Origin: Nonomuraea spiralis
GTDB taxonomy: Bacteria; Actinomycetota; Actinomycetes; Streptosporangiales; Streptosporangiaceae
Assembly (NCBI RefSeq): GCF_014648435.1
Contig: NZ_BMRC01000006.1
Span: forward strand, 310,001 to 374,000
Direction of reading: 5' to 3'
Length of the DNA stretch: 64,000 nt
This document shows positions 7,871 to 17,868 of the stretch, piece after piece; the first letter of the stretch is position 1, and each line of letters opens with the position of its first letter. A program made the translations under genes and the position numbers. The notes under the pieces were generated by a model that searched no databases, had not been told where the DNA came from, and saw nothing but the letters and a program-made list of their open reading frames with translations.

Positions 7871-10669
7871 GTGAGCGACGACATCTACATTCGCCTTCTC
7901 GGCGACGTTCACGCCGAACGCGGCTTCCAGCCCCTCGATCTAGGCCCGGCCCGGCAGCGGGCCACTCTCGCCATCCTCGCCTCGGCCGCCGCCCGGCCCG
8001 TACCCATGAGCCAGCTCGTCGACGGGATGTGGGGCGACGAGCCGCCGCGCAACGCCGAGCAGAGCGTCTACACCTACGTCTCCGGCCTGCGCCGCGCCTT
8101 CGAGCCCGACCGGGGGCGGCGCGCCCCGTCGCGGTGGTTATCCGGCACGGGCGCCGGATACGTCTTACATGTCGGGCCCGCGCAGGTCGACTCCCTGTGC
8201 TTCGCCACACGGCTCGACGAAGCCCGTGAGTGCCGGGGCGACGGCGACGACCGCCGGGCCGTACGCCTGCTGGACGAGGCCCTGGCGCTGTGGCGCGGCC
8301 CCGCGCTGAGCGGCCTGACCGGCCCGTTCGCCGAGCGGGAACGCTCCCGTCTTGGGCTGTTACGGCTGACGGCCCTGGAGCAGCGTTCGGAGAGCCTGCT
8401 GCACCTGGGCCGTCACCACGAGATCACCGAGGACCTGCGTGACCTGACCGCCCGCCACCCGCTGCGCGAGCGCACCCGCGAACTGCTGATGCTGGCCCTC
8501 TATCGGTCGGGCCGCCAGGCCGAGGCGCTGGAGGTCTACGAGGAGGGCCGGCTGCTGCTCCTGGAGGAGCTGGGCCTGACGCCGGGCGAGGGCCTGCGCA
8601 GGTGCCACGAGCTGGTGCTGCGCGGCGAGCCGGCGCCGTGGCGGGGGGACGGGGTGCCCCACCAGCTCCCGCGCCACCTGGCGGGGTTCGTCGGCCGGTC
8701 GTGCGAGCTGGACGAGCTGGCCAGGCGGCTGGCCCCGGACGACGGAAGCCCGCCGACCCCACTGGTGATCGTCTCAGGGCCGCCGGGCGTCGGGAAGTCC
8801 ACGCTGGCCGCCCAGGTCGCCCACCTGGTCCAGGACCGTTTCCCCGACGGCCAGCTCTTCGTCAACTGCCGCGGCGCGACGCCGGAGCTGCCCGCGCTGA
8901 CCGCGCTCGACGTGCTCGGCCGGTTCCTGCGCGGGCTGGGCGTGGCGGCCGACGCCGTACCCGCCGATCCGGACGAGGCCGCGGCGATGTGGCGCAGCCT
9001 CCTGCACGGCCGCAAGGTCCTCGTCCTGCTGGACGACGCCGCCGACCTGACCCAGATCCGCCCGCTGCTGTCCACGCCCTTCGGCACCGCGCTGCTGGTC
9101 ACCAGCCGCGAGACCATGACCTGGGGCGAGGACTCCTACCAGCTCGAACTCGGCCGGATGTCCCCCGCCGAATCGGCCGCGATGTTGGCCGGGCTGGCCG
9201 GGGAGGAGCGCGTGCGGGCCGGCGCCGGCGACACCGCCGAGCTCGTACGGCTCTGCGAGGGCCTGCCCCTGGCGCTGCGCATCGCGGGGGCCCGCCTGGC
9301 AGGTCGCCCCGACTGGAGCGTCGCCACCATGGCCGGCCGGCTGGGCGACGAACGGCGGCGCCTGCACGAGCTCGTGGCCGGGGACCTGGCCGTACGCTCC
9401 AGCCTGGCGGCCGGTTTCACCGCCCTCGAACGCAGCCCCCGCCCCCTCGACCGGCTGGCCGCCCGCACGCTGTCCCTGCTGGGCCTGCTGCACGTGCCCG
9501 AGATCACCGCCGAGGCGGCCGCGGCGCTGCTCGCCGCCGACCCCGCGGACGCCGACCTGGCCCTCGAACGGCTGACCGACGCGCACCTGCTCGACCGCCC
9601 CCGGCCGGGCCGCTACCAGCTCCACGACCTCGTCCGGCTGTTCGCGGGCGAGCAGCGGCCCGGCGACGCCAAGAAGCCGGTGCTGCGCGCGCTCGCGTAC
9701 TTCGCGGCCTCCACGCGCCTGGCCAGCGGCGTGCTCGATCCGCACCGCGCCCAGCGCGGCACCGCTCCCGAGTCGGCCGTGCACATGGTGACCGGCCAGG
9801 AGGAGGCGACGGCCTGGCTGCTGGAGGAGGAGGGCGTCCTGACGGCCGCGGCCCGCCAGGCGCTCGCCGCCGAGGACGACGACGTCGCGGCGATGGGCGT
9901 GGCGCTCACGCTCGCCCTGGAATGGCCCTACCAGCGCAGCTACCGGACGCTGGAGATGATCGAGCTCAGCTCGATGGCCCTGGCCGTGTGCGAACGGCTC
10001 GGCGACGTGGAGAACACGATGCACGCCCAAGGTCTGCTCGCCAACGCCCTGCGCATGCGGGGGCGGATCGAAGAGGCCGTCGAGCACCTGCGGACCGAGC
10101 TGGCCATCGCCAGGCGGCTCGGCGACACCTTCTCCGAGCAGCGCGCGCTGGGCAACCTCGCCAACGCGTACTTCAACGGCGACCAGTACGAGCAGGCGAT
10201 CGTCTTCGCCGAACAGCAGCTCGCGATCGCCGACCTGATCGGCGCCCGGGTCGGCGCCCGGTACGCCATGCTCATCATCGGCGAGGCCCACCAGGCACTC
10301 GGCCGGCCGCAGGAGGCCCGCAAGATCCTGGCCCTGGGCCTGGCCGAGGCCGAGGAGGCGGACGACAGGACGCACCAGGCGCAGCTGCGCGCGGTTCTCG
10401 GCCGGGTGCACCTGGATCTGGGCGAGCCGGAGCACGCCCTGCCCCACTACCTCATCGCCCTGGAGCTGATCGAGCGGGCCGGCTACCGGGTGGGACGGCT
10501 GCGCGACCTGGTCGGGCTGTCGCGCACGTACCGGGCCATGGGCAAGCTCGATCTGGCGCTCGCCCACGTCACCGAGGCGGTGGCCGGCGCGGACGGGCTG
10601 GCGGAGTGGGAGACGGAGGCCAGGGAAGAGCAGGCCGCCGTGCACGAGGCCCGTGCGAGGCGCGGGTGA
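7871..10669 (+). CDS. AfsR-like SARP regulator 1 (DNA-binding, BTAD, NB-ARC, TPR)
   Basis: 932 aa from GTG 7871. Residues about 5-95 are the OmpR-like winged helix of SARP proteins and about 105-250 the bacterial transcriptional activation domain (BTAD). An NB-ARC ATPase follows, with Walker A GPPGVGKST (303-311), Walker B KVLVLLDDA and the GLPLALRIAGARLAG motif (about 455-470). The last 300 residues are TPR-like repeats (for example YEQAIVFAEQQLAIADLIGA). Large SARPs of this kind activate secondary-metabolite or developmental genes after nucleotide- or signal-dependent activation. It is the first of three coupled paralogues; the stop overlaps the next start by four bases. Confidence 0.93.
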   Translation: MSDDIYIRLLGDVHAERGFQPLDLGPARQRATLAILASAAARPVPMSQLVDGMWGDEPPRNAEQSVYTYVSGLRRAFEPDRGRRAPSRWLSGTGAGYVLHVGPAQVDSLCFATRLDEARECRGDGDDRRAVRLLDEALALWRGPALSGLTGPFAERERSRLGLLRLTALEQRSESLLHLGRHHEITEDLRDLTARHPLRERTRELLMLALYRSGRQAEALEVYEEGRLLLLEELGLTPGEGLRRCHELVLRGEPAPWRGDGVPHQLPRHLAGFVGRSCELDELARRLAPDDGSPPTPLVIVSGPPGVGKSTLAAQVAHLVQDRFPDGQLFVNCRGATPELPALTALDVLGRFLRGLGVAADAVPADPDEAAAMWRSLLHGRKVLVLLDDAADLTQIRPLLSTPFGTALLVTSRETMTWGEDSYQLELGRMSPAESAAMLAGLAGEERVRAGAGDTAELVRLCEGLPLALRIAGARLAGRPDWSVATMAGRLGDERRRLHELVAGDLAVRSSLAAGFTALERSPRPLDRLAARTLSLLGLLHVPEITAEAAAALLAADPADADLALERLTDAHLLDRPRPGRYQLHDLVRLFAGEQRPGDAKKPVLRALAYFAASTRLASGVLDPHRAQRGTAPESAVHMVTGQEEATAWLLEEEGVLTAAARQALAAEDDDVAAMGVALTLALEWPYQRSYRTLEMIELSSMALAVCERLGDVENTMHAQGLLANALRMRGRIEEAVEHLRTELAIARRLGDTFSEQRALGNLANAYFNGDQYEQAIVFAEQQLAIADLIGARVGARYAMLIIGEAHQALGRPQEARKILALGLAEAEEADDRTHQAQLRAVLGRVHLDLGEPEHALPHYLIALELIERAGYRVGRLRDLVGLSRTYRAMGKLDLALAHVTEAVAGADGLAEWETEAREEQAAVHEARARRG

Positions 10670-13476
10670 TCGACGGCATCGGCATCCGCCTGCTCGGCCC
10701 GGTGACCGGCGTGCTCGGTGACGCGGAGATCGACCTCGGCGCCGCCCGGCAGCGTGCGGTCATCGCGATGCTCGCCTCTCCCCCGGGCCGCGTCGTGACC
10801 AAGGGCCGGCTCGTGGAAGGGCTGTGGGGGGACGACGCGCCGGCCAGCGCCGAGCAGAGCGTCTACACGTACGTGGCCGGGCTGCGGCGCGCGCTGGAAC
10901 CGGGTCGCGAGCCCGGCCGGCGTTCGACGGTCCTCGTCGGGGAGGCGGGCGGGTACCGGCTGCTGCTCGCGCCCCGCCAGGTGGACTCCTGCCTGTTCAC
11001 GGAGCTGGTGGAGGAGGCGCGCCTCCTCGATCCCGGCCGTGGCGACGACGCCCTGCGCGTGCTGGAGCAGGCGCTGTCCCTGTGGCGCGGCGTGGCCCTG
11101 AGCGGCCTGGCCGGCCCCTTCGCCGAGGCCGAGCGCTCCCGGCTGGAGCAGCTGTTCCTGGGCGCCACCGAGGCCCGCGCCGAGACCCTGCTCCGTCTCG
11201 GCCGACAGCGCGAGGCCATCACCACCCTGCAGGACCTTGTCGGACGCCATCCGCTGCGGGAGCGCCTCCACGAACTGCTCGTCCTGGCCCTGCACGGCGC
11301 CGACCGCCAGGCGGAGGCGCTGCTGGCCTACGAGAGGGCCAGACGCACCCTGGACGAAGAGCTCGGTGTCCTGCCCGGCGAGGGCCTGCGCGCGGCGCAC
11401 AGGGTGGTCCTGTCCGGCGGCGCCGAGGAGCCCCCATCCGCCACCACCTCCGTGCCCCGGCAGTTGCCGCGCGATCTCATCGGATTCGTCGGCCGGTCCG
11501 AGGAGGTCGCCCGGCTGAGATCGTTGCTGGCGCCGCAGGCGGGGCAACCCCACCCGGTCGTCGCCATATCGGGGCCGCCGGGTGTGGGCAAGTCGGCGCT
11601 CGCCGTGCACGTGGGGCACGCGGTCGAGGACCGCTTCCCGGACGGGCAGCTCGCCATCGCCCTGCGCGGCGGCACCCCGGGCGTCGCGCCGCTGCCGGCT
11701 CACGAGATCGCCGGACGGCTGCTGCGCGGCATCGGCACCTCGGACGAGGACATCCCCGTCGACGTGGACGAGGCGGCGGCGATGTGGCGGAGCAGACTGC
11801 ACGGCAGAAGGCTCCTGGTGCTTCTGGACGACGCGGCCGGCCTGGCACAGATCAGGCCGTTCCTCGGCACGCCGCTGGGCGTGAGCGTGCTCGTGACCAG
11901 CAGGGAGTCCTTCACGGCGGGCGACGACTGCGTGCAACTCCGGCTCCGTCCGCTTTCCGGGCCCGAGTCCGCGGCCATGCTGTCCAAGCTGGCCGGCGAC
12001 GAGCGGGTGGCGGCCGACGCCGGCCACACCGCCGCACTGGTCGGCCTGTGCGACGGCCTCCCCCTCGCGCTGCGGATCGCGGGCGCGCGCCTGGCCGACC
12101 ACCCGGAGTGGAGCGTGGGCACACTCGCCGGGCGGCTCACCGACGAACGCGGACGGCTGCGGGAGCTGGCGGCCGGAGACCTGGCCGTGCGCTCCAGCCT
12201 CAGCGGCAGCCACAGCGGTCTGGCGGCGAGCCCGCGCCCCCTGGACCGGATGGCCGCCGGCACCCTGCCGCTGCTGGGGCTGCTGAACGTGCCGGACGTG
12301 ACCCCGGAGACGGCGGCGATGCTGCTCGGCACCGGAGCGGAGGAGGCGGCGCGCGCGCTCGACCGGTTGGCCGACGCCCACCTGATCGATCGGCCCAGAC
12401 CGGGCCGCTACCAGCTGCACGACCTCGTCAGGCTCTTCGCCGGCGAGCTGCGCCCCGAGGACTGGAAGCGTCCGCTGGCCCGGACGCTCGCCTACTTAGC
12501 CGCGTCCACGCGGCTGAGCAGCGTCATCATCGACCCGCACCGGGTGCAGCTCGCCCAGGACGTCGACGGGCCCAGGCACGAGTTCTCGGACGCCGAGGAG
12601 GCGCAGTCCTGGTTGCTGGAGGAGACGCACGTCCTGAGCGCGGCGGCCGTCCAGGCGCTGAACTCGGCGGACGACGAGATCGCGGAACTGGGCGTGCGGC
12701 TGACCTTCGCGCTCAAGTGGCACCAGCAGCGAGCCCGTGCGACTCAGGAGCTCATCGAGCTCAACACGCTGGTGCTGCGGGTCTGCGCGCGGCTCGGCGA
12801 CGAGAAGGCGGCGCTCATCTCCCATGACAACATCGCCAACGGCATGCGGCTGACGGGCAGGACCGAGGAGGCGGTCGTCCACCTGGAGGCGGAGCTGGAG
12901 CTCGCGACGCGCCTCGGTGACGACTTCGGCGAGCTACGCGCGCTGGGCAACCTCGCCAACGCCTACGTCACCGGCCTGCGCTTCGAAGAGGCGCTGCCCT
13001 ACGCCGAACGCCAGCTCGCCGTGGCGCGCGCCGCCGGCTCGCAGGTGGGGGTCCGCTTCGCCCTCCTCATACTCGGCATGGCCCACCATGGCACCGCACG
13101 CGCCGTCGAGGCGAGCCGGGCCCTCATGGAGGGCCTGGTCATGGCCCAGGAGGCCGGGGACATCACCCACGAGGGGCTCTTCCGCCTGTCGCTCGGCGAG
13201 GTGCTGATCGAACTCGACGACGCCGAACGGACTCTGGAGCACATCCACGCCGCCACCGACATACTCAACTCCGGGGGCTACAGGTTCCAGGTGCGCGGCC
13301 TCGTCTCGCTGTCGAAGGCCTCGCGCGTCCTGGGAAAGCTCGACGACGCGCTGGACTACGTGACACAGGCCCTGGATCTCATCCGGCGGCACGGCTTCAC
13401 GACCTGGGAGCAGCAGGCCGAGGCCGAGCTGGCGGCCGTGCGGGCGGCGATGAGGATCGCGGCGGACGGCTCGTGA
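10666..13476 (+). CDS. AfsR-like SARP regulator 2
   Basis: 936 aa, starting at GTG 10666 (GTGA overlap with the previous stop). The open frame extends upstream inside the first SARP gene, but only GTG 10666 aligns with the starts of the other two paralogues (IRLLGPVTGVLGDAEIDLG). It has the same domain order: winged helix, BTAD, NB-ARC with GPPGVGKS at 303-310 and RRLLVLLDDAAGLAQIRPF, then TPRs. It is closely similar to its neighbours along the whole length, so the cluster arose by tandem duplication. Its DNA target is unknown, and no biosynthetic genes lie within the window. Confidence 0.93.
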   Translation: MIDGIGIRLLGPVTGVLGDAEIDLGAARQRAVIAMLASPPGRVVTKGRLVEGLWGDDAPASAEQSVYTYVAGLRRALEPGREPGRRSTVLVGEAGGYRLLLAPRQVDSCLFTELVEEARLLDPGRGDDALRVLEQALSLWRGVALSGLAGPFAEAERSRLEQLFLGATEARAETLLRLGRQREAITTLQDLVGRHPLRERLHELLVLALHGADRQAEALLAYERARRTLDEELGVLPGEGLRAAHRVVLSGGAEEPPSATTSVPRQLPRDLIGFVGRSEEVARLRSLLAPQAGQPHPVVAISGPPGVGKSALAVHVGHAVEDRFPDGQLAIALRGGTPGVAPLPAHEIAGRLLRGIGTSDEDIPVDVDEAAAMWRSRLHGRRLLVLLDDAAGLAQIRPFLGTPLGVSVLVTSRESFTAGDDCVQLRLRPLSGPESAAMLSKLAGDERVAADAGHTAALVGLCDGLPLALRIAGARLADHPEWSVGTLAGRLTDERGRLRELAAGDLAVRSSLSGSHSGLAASPRPLDRMAAGTLPLLGLLNVPDVTPETAAMLLGTGAEEAARALDRLADAHLIDRPRPGRYQLHDLVRLFAGELRPEDWKRPLARTLAYLAASTRLSSVIIDPHRVQLAQDVDGPRHEFSDAEEAQSWLLEETHVLSAAAVQALNSADDEIAELGVRLTFALKWHQQRARATQELIELNTLVLRVCARLGDEKAALISHDNIANGMRLTGRTEEAVVHLEAELELATRLGDDFGELRALGNLANAYVTGLRFEEALPYAERQLAVARAAGSQVGVRFALLILGMAHHGTARAVEASRALMEGLVMAQEAGDITHEGLFRLSLGEVLIELDDAERTLEHIHAATDILNSGGYRFQVRGLVSLSKASRVLGKLDDALDYVTQALDLIRRHGFTTWEQQAEAELAAVRAAMRIAADGS

Positions 13477-16280
13477 GCGCGCCGGATCTCGGCCTGCGCC
13501 TGCTCGGGCCGGTCTCGTGCGTGCTCGACGGCGAGGAGGTCGACGCGGGACCGCCGCGGCAGCGGGCGGTCCTGGTGATGCTCGCGGCGTCCCCCGGGCG
13601 GGTGGTCACGCAGGACCAGCTCGTCGAGGGGCTGTGGGGCGGGCGGCCGCCGGCGAGTGCCCGGCAGAGCGTCTACACCTACGTCGCGGGACTCAGGCGC
13701 GCGATCGAGCCGGCCCGGGACCCGGGCGCGCGGCCGGGCCTGCTGGTGGGCGCAGCGGGCGGGTACCGGCTGCTCGTCGAGCCGGACCAGGTGGACGCGA
13801 TCGCCTTCACCCGTCTCGCCGAGGCGGCCCGCAGGTCGGCCGGGGCCGGTGCGCACCCGGAGGCGTTGCGCGTCTACGAGCAGGCGCTGGGGTTGTGGCG
13901 TGGACGCGCGCTCGGCGACGTGCCGGGACCGTTCGCCGAGGCGGAGCGGCTCAGGCTGGAGGAGCTGCGCGCGGGCGCCGTCGAGGGGCGGGCCGCGGCC
14001 CGGATCCGGCTCGGCGCCGCGGACGAGGCCGTTCCCGAGCTGCGGGCCCTGGTGGCCCGGCATCCGCTGCGCGAGCATCCGTACGAGCTGCTCGTGCTGG
14101 CGCTCGACGCCTGCGGGCGGCGGCAGGAGGCGCTGCGCGTGTACGAGGAGGCGCGGCACGTCCTGGACGACGAGCTGGGTGTGGGGCCCGGTGAGGGGCT
14201 GCGGAGGGCGTACGCGCTGGTGGGCGGCGGAACCGAGGTCGCGCGGGAGGAAGGGCCGGTCCCCAGGCAGTTGCCGCGCGATCTCAGCGGGTTCGTCGGC
14301 CGGCCGCGCGAGATCGCCAGGCTGCGGGCCCTGCTCGCGCCCGGTGACGACGAGCCGCCGCCGATGGTCGTGATCTCGGGAGCGCCGGGCTCCGGCAAGT
14401 CCGCGCTGGCCGTGCATGTCGCGCACGGCGTACGGCACCGCTTCCCGGACGGGCAGGTGTTCGTCAACCTGCGCGGCGGGACGCCGAACGTGCCACGGCT
14501 GACCCCGCAGGAGATCGCCGCCCGGCTGCTGCGCGCGATCGGCACGCCGAACGAGGACGTCCCGCCCGGCTCTGAGGAGGCGGTGGCCCTGTGGCGCGCC
14601 AGGGCGCAGGGCAGAAGGCTCCTCGTGCTCCTGGACGACGCCGCCGGCCTCGCGCAGATCCGGTGGCTGCTGCCGGTGCCGGAGGGCGTTTGCGTCCTCG
14701 TGACCAGCAGGGAGTCGCTGAGGGTGGGGGACGGCCGCGTCCGGGTCCGCCTGGGCCGGCTCCCGCGGGCCGAGGCCGGGAGCATGCTGGCCGGACTGGC
14801 CGGGAAGGGACGGGTCCGGTCCGACCCCGCCGGGACCGCGTCGCTGATCCGCCTGTGCGATGGGCTCCCGCTGGCGCTGCGCATCGCCGGGGCGCGCCTG
14901 GCCGACCGCCCGGACTGGACCGTCGGCGAGCTGGCCGGAAGGCTCGCCGACGAACGGACCCGGCTGCACGAGCTGGAGGCGGGCGATCTCGCGGTCCGGT
15001 CGGGACTGGCGGCGAGCTGGAGCCATCTCACGCACAGCGACCATGCCGTCGACCGGGCGGCCGCGCGCATGCTGGCCCTGCTCGGGCTCGTGCACGTCCC
15101 CGACCTCTCGGCGGACGCGGCCGCCCGGCTGGCCGGCGTACCCGAGCGGGAGGCCGGGTGCGCGCTGGACCGCCTCAGCGACGCCCACCTTCTCGAACGG
15201 GACGTTCGTGGCCGCTTCCAGCTGCACGACCTCGTCCGGGTGTTCGCCGGGGAGCTGGTCCCCGCCGAGGGCCGCAAGGCCCCGCTGCTGCGGCTGTTCG
15301 GCTACTACGCGGCCGGCTTGCGGTCGGCCGCCCGCACCGCGGACCCCAACCGGGTCCACCCGACGCACCTCCCGGTGGCCGAGCCGGGCCGGGCCTTCCG
15401 GGACGCCGACGAGGCGAACGCCTGGATCGAGCGGGAGGAGCCCACCTTGCTGGCCGCCGCGGCGCAGGCCATGGCCGACCCGGACGACGACCTCGCGCGT
15501 ACGGGGGCCGCCCTCGGCCTGGCGATGCTCTGGCCCCAGCAGAAGGCCTACCGGGTCGCCGACCTGATCTCCATCGGGAACCGGGCGCTGTCGGTGGCCG
15601 AGCGCCTCGCCGATGACGAGACCGCCATGCACGCCCACAGCCAGGCCGGGGTCGGCGAGTACTTCAAGGGCGACCTCACCGCGGCGCTGGAGCACATCGA
15701 CCGGCACCTGACCCTGGCCAGACGGCTGAACGACCGCTTCGAGGAGCAACGGGCCCACGGCAACCTGGCCGCCACGTACGCCAAGGCGCAGAGGTACGAC
15801 CGGGCCCTCGAACACGCGCTGGCCCAGCGGGAGATCGCCAGGGAGATCTCCTCCGAGGTCGGCGAGCGGTACGCCCTCCTGCAGATCGGCAACGCCCACC
15901 GGCAAATGGGACGTCTCGGTGAGGCGGCGGCCGCTCTGGAGGAGGCCGCGGCGATGGCCGGGCGGGCCGGTGACGCCGCGCTCGAAGGGCACATGCGTCA
16001 CGCGCTCGGCGCCCTCCAGCTCGACCGCGGTGACCTGGAGGCCGGCCTCGCCCAGCTCGAACGGGCGCTGGGCCGCGCCGTGGCGGGCGGCACGAAGCTC
16101 ATGCAGGTGCAGTGCCTGATCCAGCTCGCCCGGGCCAACCGGCTGCTGACGCGGCGGACGGCGGCGGCGGAACGCCTGGCCGAGGCGGAGTCGCTGGCGC
16201 GGGCCCTGGACAGCGCGTCCTGGCTGGAGCGCGTCGCGGAGGAGCGGGAGGCGATGGGGGCGGCGGGGCCGGAGGGGTGA
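13473..16280 (+). CDS. AfsR-like SARP regulator 3
   Basis: 935 aa from GTG 13473, again overlapping the preceding stop by GTGA. Architecture is identical to the other two, but the P-loop reads GAPGSGKSALA (303-313) rather than GPPGVGKS. The sensor part (residues about 620-935) is the most divergent, as expected if the three paralogues respond to different inputs. It ends two bases before the convergent pucR gene with no room for a separate terminator. The three genes form one transcription unit, to judge from the overlaps. Confidence 0.93.
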   Translation: MSAPDLGLRLLGPVSCVLDGEEVDAGPPRQRAVLVMLAASPGRVVTQDQLVEGLWGGRPPASARQSVYTYVAGLRRAIEPARDPGARPGLLVGAAGGYRLLVEPDQVDAIAFTRLAEAARRSAGAGAHPEALRVYEQALGLWRGRALGDVPGPFAEAERLRLEELRAGAVEGRAAARIRLGAADEAVPELRALVARHPLREHPYELLVLALDACGRRQEALRVYEEARHVLDDELGVGPGEGLRRAYALVGGGTEVAREEGPVPRQLPRDLSGFVGRPREIARLRALLAPGDDEPPPMVVISGAPGSGKSALAVHVAHGVRHRFPDGQVFVNLRGGTPNVPRLTPQEIAARLLRAIGTPNEDVPPGSEEAVALWRARAQGRRLLVLLDDAAGLAQIRWLLPVPEGVCVLVTSRESLRVGDGRVRVRLGRLPRAEAGSMLAGLAGKGRVRSDPAGTASLIRLCDGLPLALRIAGARLADRPDWTVGELAGRLADERTRLHELEAGDLAVRSGLAASWSHLTHSDHAVDRAAARMLALLGLVHVPDLSADAAARLAGVPEREAGCALDRLSDAHLLERDVRGRFQLHDLVRVFAGELVPAEGRKAPLLRLFGYYAAGLRSAARTADPNRVHPTHLPVAEPGRAFRDADEANAWIEREEPTLLAAAAQAMADPDDDLARTGAALGLAMLWPQQKAYRVADLISIGNRALSVAERLADDETAMHAHSQAGVGEYFKGDLTAALEHIDRHLTLARRLNDRFEEQRAHGNLAATYAKAQRYDRALEHALAQREIAREISSEVGERYALLQIGNAHRQMGRLGEAAAALEEAAAMAGRAGDAALEGHMRHALGALQLDRGDLEAGLAQLERALGRAVAGGTKLMQVQCLIQLARANRLLTRRTAAAERLAEAESLARALDSASWLERVAEEREAMGAAGPEG

Positions 16281-16282
16281 GG

Positions 16283-17773
16283 TCAGGCGGGTGGGGTGGT
16301 GTCGCGCAGGGCGAGGAAGAAGTCGACGCGGTCGGCCATCGCCGACAGGTCGCGGCCGGTCAGCTCCTCGATCCGGCGGATGCGGTAGCGGACGGTGTTG
16401 ACGTGCACGTGGAGCCGTTCGGCGCAGGCGTGCCAGGAGCCTGAGCAGTCGAGGAAGACGTCGAGGGTGCGGACCAGGTCGGACTGGTGGCCGCGGTCGT
16501 AGGACAGCAGTGGGGACAGCAGGCGGTCGGTGAAGGAGCGGCGCACGTCGCCCGGGACCGTGGCCAGCAGCAGGGCGTGGGTGTAGATCTCGTCGCTGGT
16601 GACCACGCCGCCGTCGCGCGCCTCGGCCAGCCGCCTGGCGTGCCCGGCCTCCTCCACGCCGCCCTTGAGCGCGGCGGCGCCGGTCAGCGCGCCGCTCAGG
16701 CCGACGGCCACGCGGGTGGCGGGCAGCGCGGCCAGTACGGCGGCCCCGGCGCGCAGCCGCGCGGCCAGCTCGCCGGTGGTACGCCCACGCAGCGGGACCA
16801 CGGCCACCGCGCCCTCGCCGCGGACGGCCGCGACCGTCTCCCGCCCGAGCAGCTCCTCCACGACCTGCCCCCCGAGCACCCCGGTCCCACCGGGGGAGGC
16901 GCCGTGGGATGCGGCGGTGGCGTCGAGCACCGCGTACGGCTCGGCGGCGTCGAGGCCGCACGTGCGGAGCCGGGCGTTGAGCTCGGCCGCGTCGGCCCCG
17001 GCGAGGGCGGCGGCGACGAGCTGCCCGGCCAGCCGGCGCTCGACCCGGCGGCCTTCCTCCAGGCGGCCGCGTTCGAGGGCCACGCAGGCGGCCAGCTCGT
17101 AGCCGAGGTCGGCGCGGCCGAGCAGGTCGCCGTCGCAGGCGAGGACCCAGCCGGCCGCCCGGTGCCCGCGGCCGACGGCGAAGAGCGTGACGCCCTCGGC
17201 GAGCACGGGCAGCCGGGGCGCGGTCAGGTACGCCTCGGCCAGCAGCGCCGGTTGGGCGGCCGTACCGACGATGACCTCGCCGGACGCGGACAGGACGGCG
17301 CCCGTGACGCCCAGCTCGGCGGCGGTCAGCTCGAACAGCTCGCGCAGGTCGGCGCCCTCGGCCAGGGCCGCCACGAGCCTGCGGTGCCGCCCGAGCGCGT
17401 CGCGCGCGTCACCGGACAGCCGGGGCGCGACCAGCTCGGCCAGCGTACGGAAGGAGACCTCGACCGGCACCTCGACCAGCGGCAGCCCGGCCCGGCGGCA
17501 GGCCGCGACGAGGTCGCCGGGCACGTGCCCGAGGCGGGCCTCGCCCGCGCCGAGCGCGGAGACCCCGGCCTCGACCAGGGCGGTCACGAAGCGGGCGGAG
17601 TCGGCGGCGGTGTGGCGCCACATCAGACCGGTCAGCACCAGCTCGCCGCCGGACAGGTAGCGCCCCGGCTCGGGCAGGTCGGTGACGCAGACGCTGCCGA
17701 ACTCGCGATCGGGGTCGCCGGCCAGCAGCCTGAGACCCAGCTCCTCGATCGCCAGCAGGTCACTGATACGCAC
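16283..17773 (-). CDS. pucR: PucR-family purine-catabolism regulator
   Basis: GTG 17773 gives 496 aa starting VRISDLLAIEELGLRLLAGD, the usual start of the PucR N-terminal domain. The C-terminal 60 residues are the PucR helix-turn-helix (CAERLHVHVNTVRYRIRRIEELTGRDL). The centre is a GGDEF-like/CdaR-type domain. No ribosome site precedes the start. A TATATT element ends seven bases upstream, so the mRNA is probably leaderless. PucR proteins control purine-degradation genes, and here the gene diverges from a xanthine dehydrogenase subunit, which fits. It converges on SARP 3. Confidence 0.88.
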   Translation of the reverse strand: MRISDLLAIEELGLRLLAGDPDREFGSVCVTDLPEPGRYLSGGELVLTGLMWRHTAADSARFVTALVEAGVSALGAGEARLGHVPGDLVAACRRAGLPLVEVPVEVSFRTLAELVAPRLSGDARDALGRHRRLVAALAEGADLRELFELTAAELGVTGAVLSASGEVIVGTAAQPALLAEAYLTAPRLPVLAEGVTLFAVGRGHRAAGWVLACDGDLLGRADLGYELAACVALERGRLEEGRRVERRLAGQLVAAALAGADAAELNARLRTCGLDAAEPYAVLDATAASHGASPGGTGVLGGQVVEELLGRETVAAVRGEGAVAVVPLRGRTTGELAARLRAGAAVLAALPATRVAVGLSGALTGAAALKGGVEEAGHARRLAEARDGGVVTSDEIYTHALLLATVPGDVRRSFTDRLLSPLLSYDRGHQSDLVRTLDVFLDCSGSWHACAERLHVHVNTVRYRIRRIEELTGRDLSAMADRVDFFLALRDTTPPA

Positions 17774-17780
17774 TTGGAGG

Positions 17781-17786
17781 AATATA
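17781..17786 (-). promoter_or_regulatory. Candidate -10 element of a leaderless pucR promoter
   Basis: TATATT on the minus strand ends seven bases before GTG 17773, placing transcription start at or next to the start codon. No good -35 at 16-18 bp was found; a TTGACA is present but only 11 bp upstream. Confidence 0.4.
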
Positions 17787-17868
17787 CAAGGCCGGTGTGT
17801 CAAGGTATGACCGGGATTTCACGTCACGGGCATAGGAGGCCGGGCCCGGCCGGTGCTCTACTCGGAGG

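Noticed and set aside
8602-10665. Possible N-terminal extension of SARP 2 (1624-residue open frame)
   Set aside because: The extension overlaps the whole first SARP gene in another frame and is Arg/Pro/Ala-rich; GTG 10666 matches the starts of the paralogues.
13356-16961. Very long leftward open frame opposite SARP 3 and the pucR 3' end
   Set aside because: Arg/Gly/Pro-rich shadow frame of high-GC coding DNA. The forward strand encodes a complete SARP protein with all motifs.
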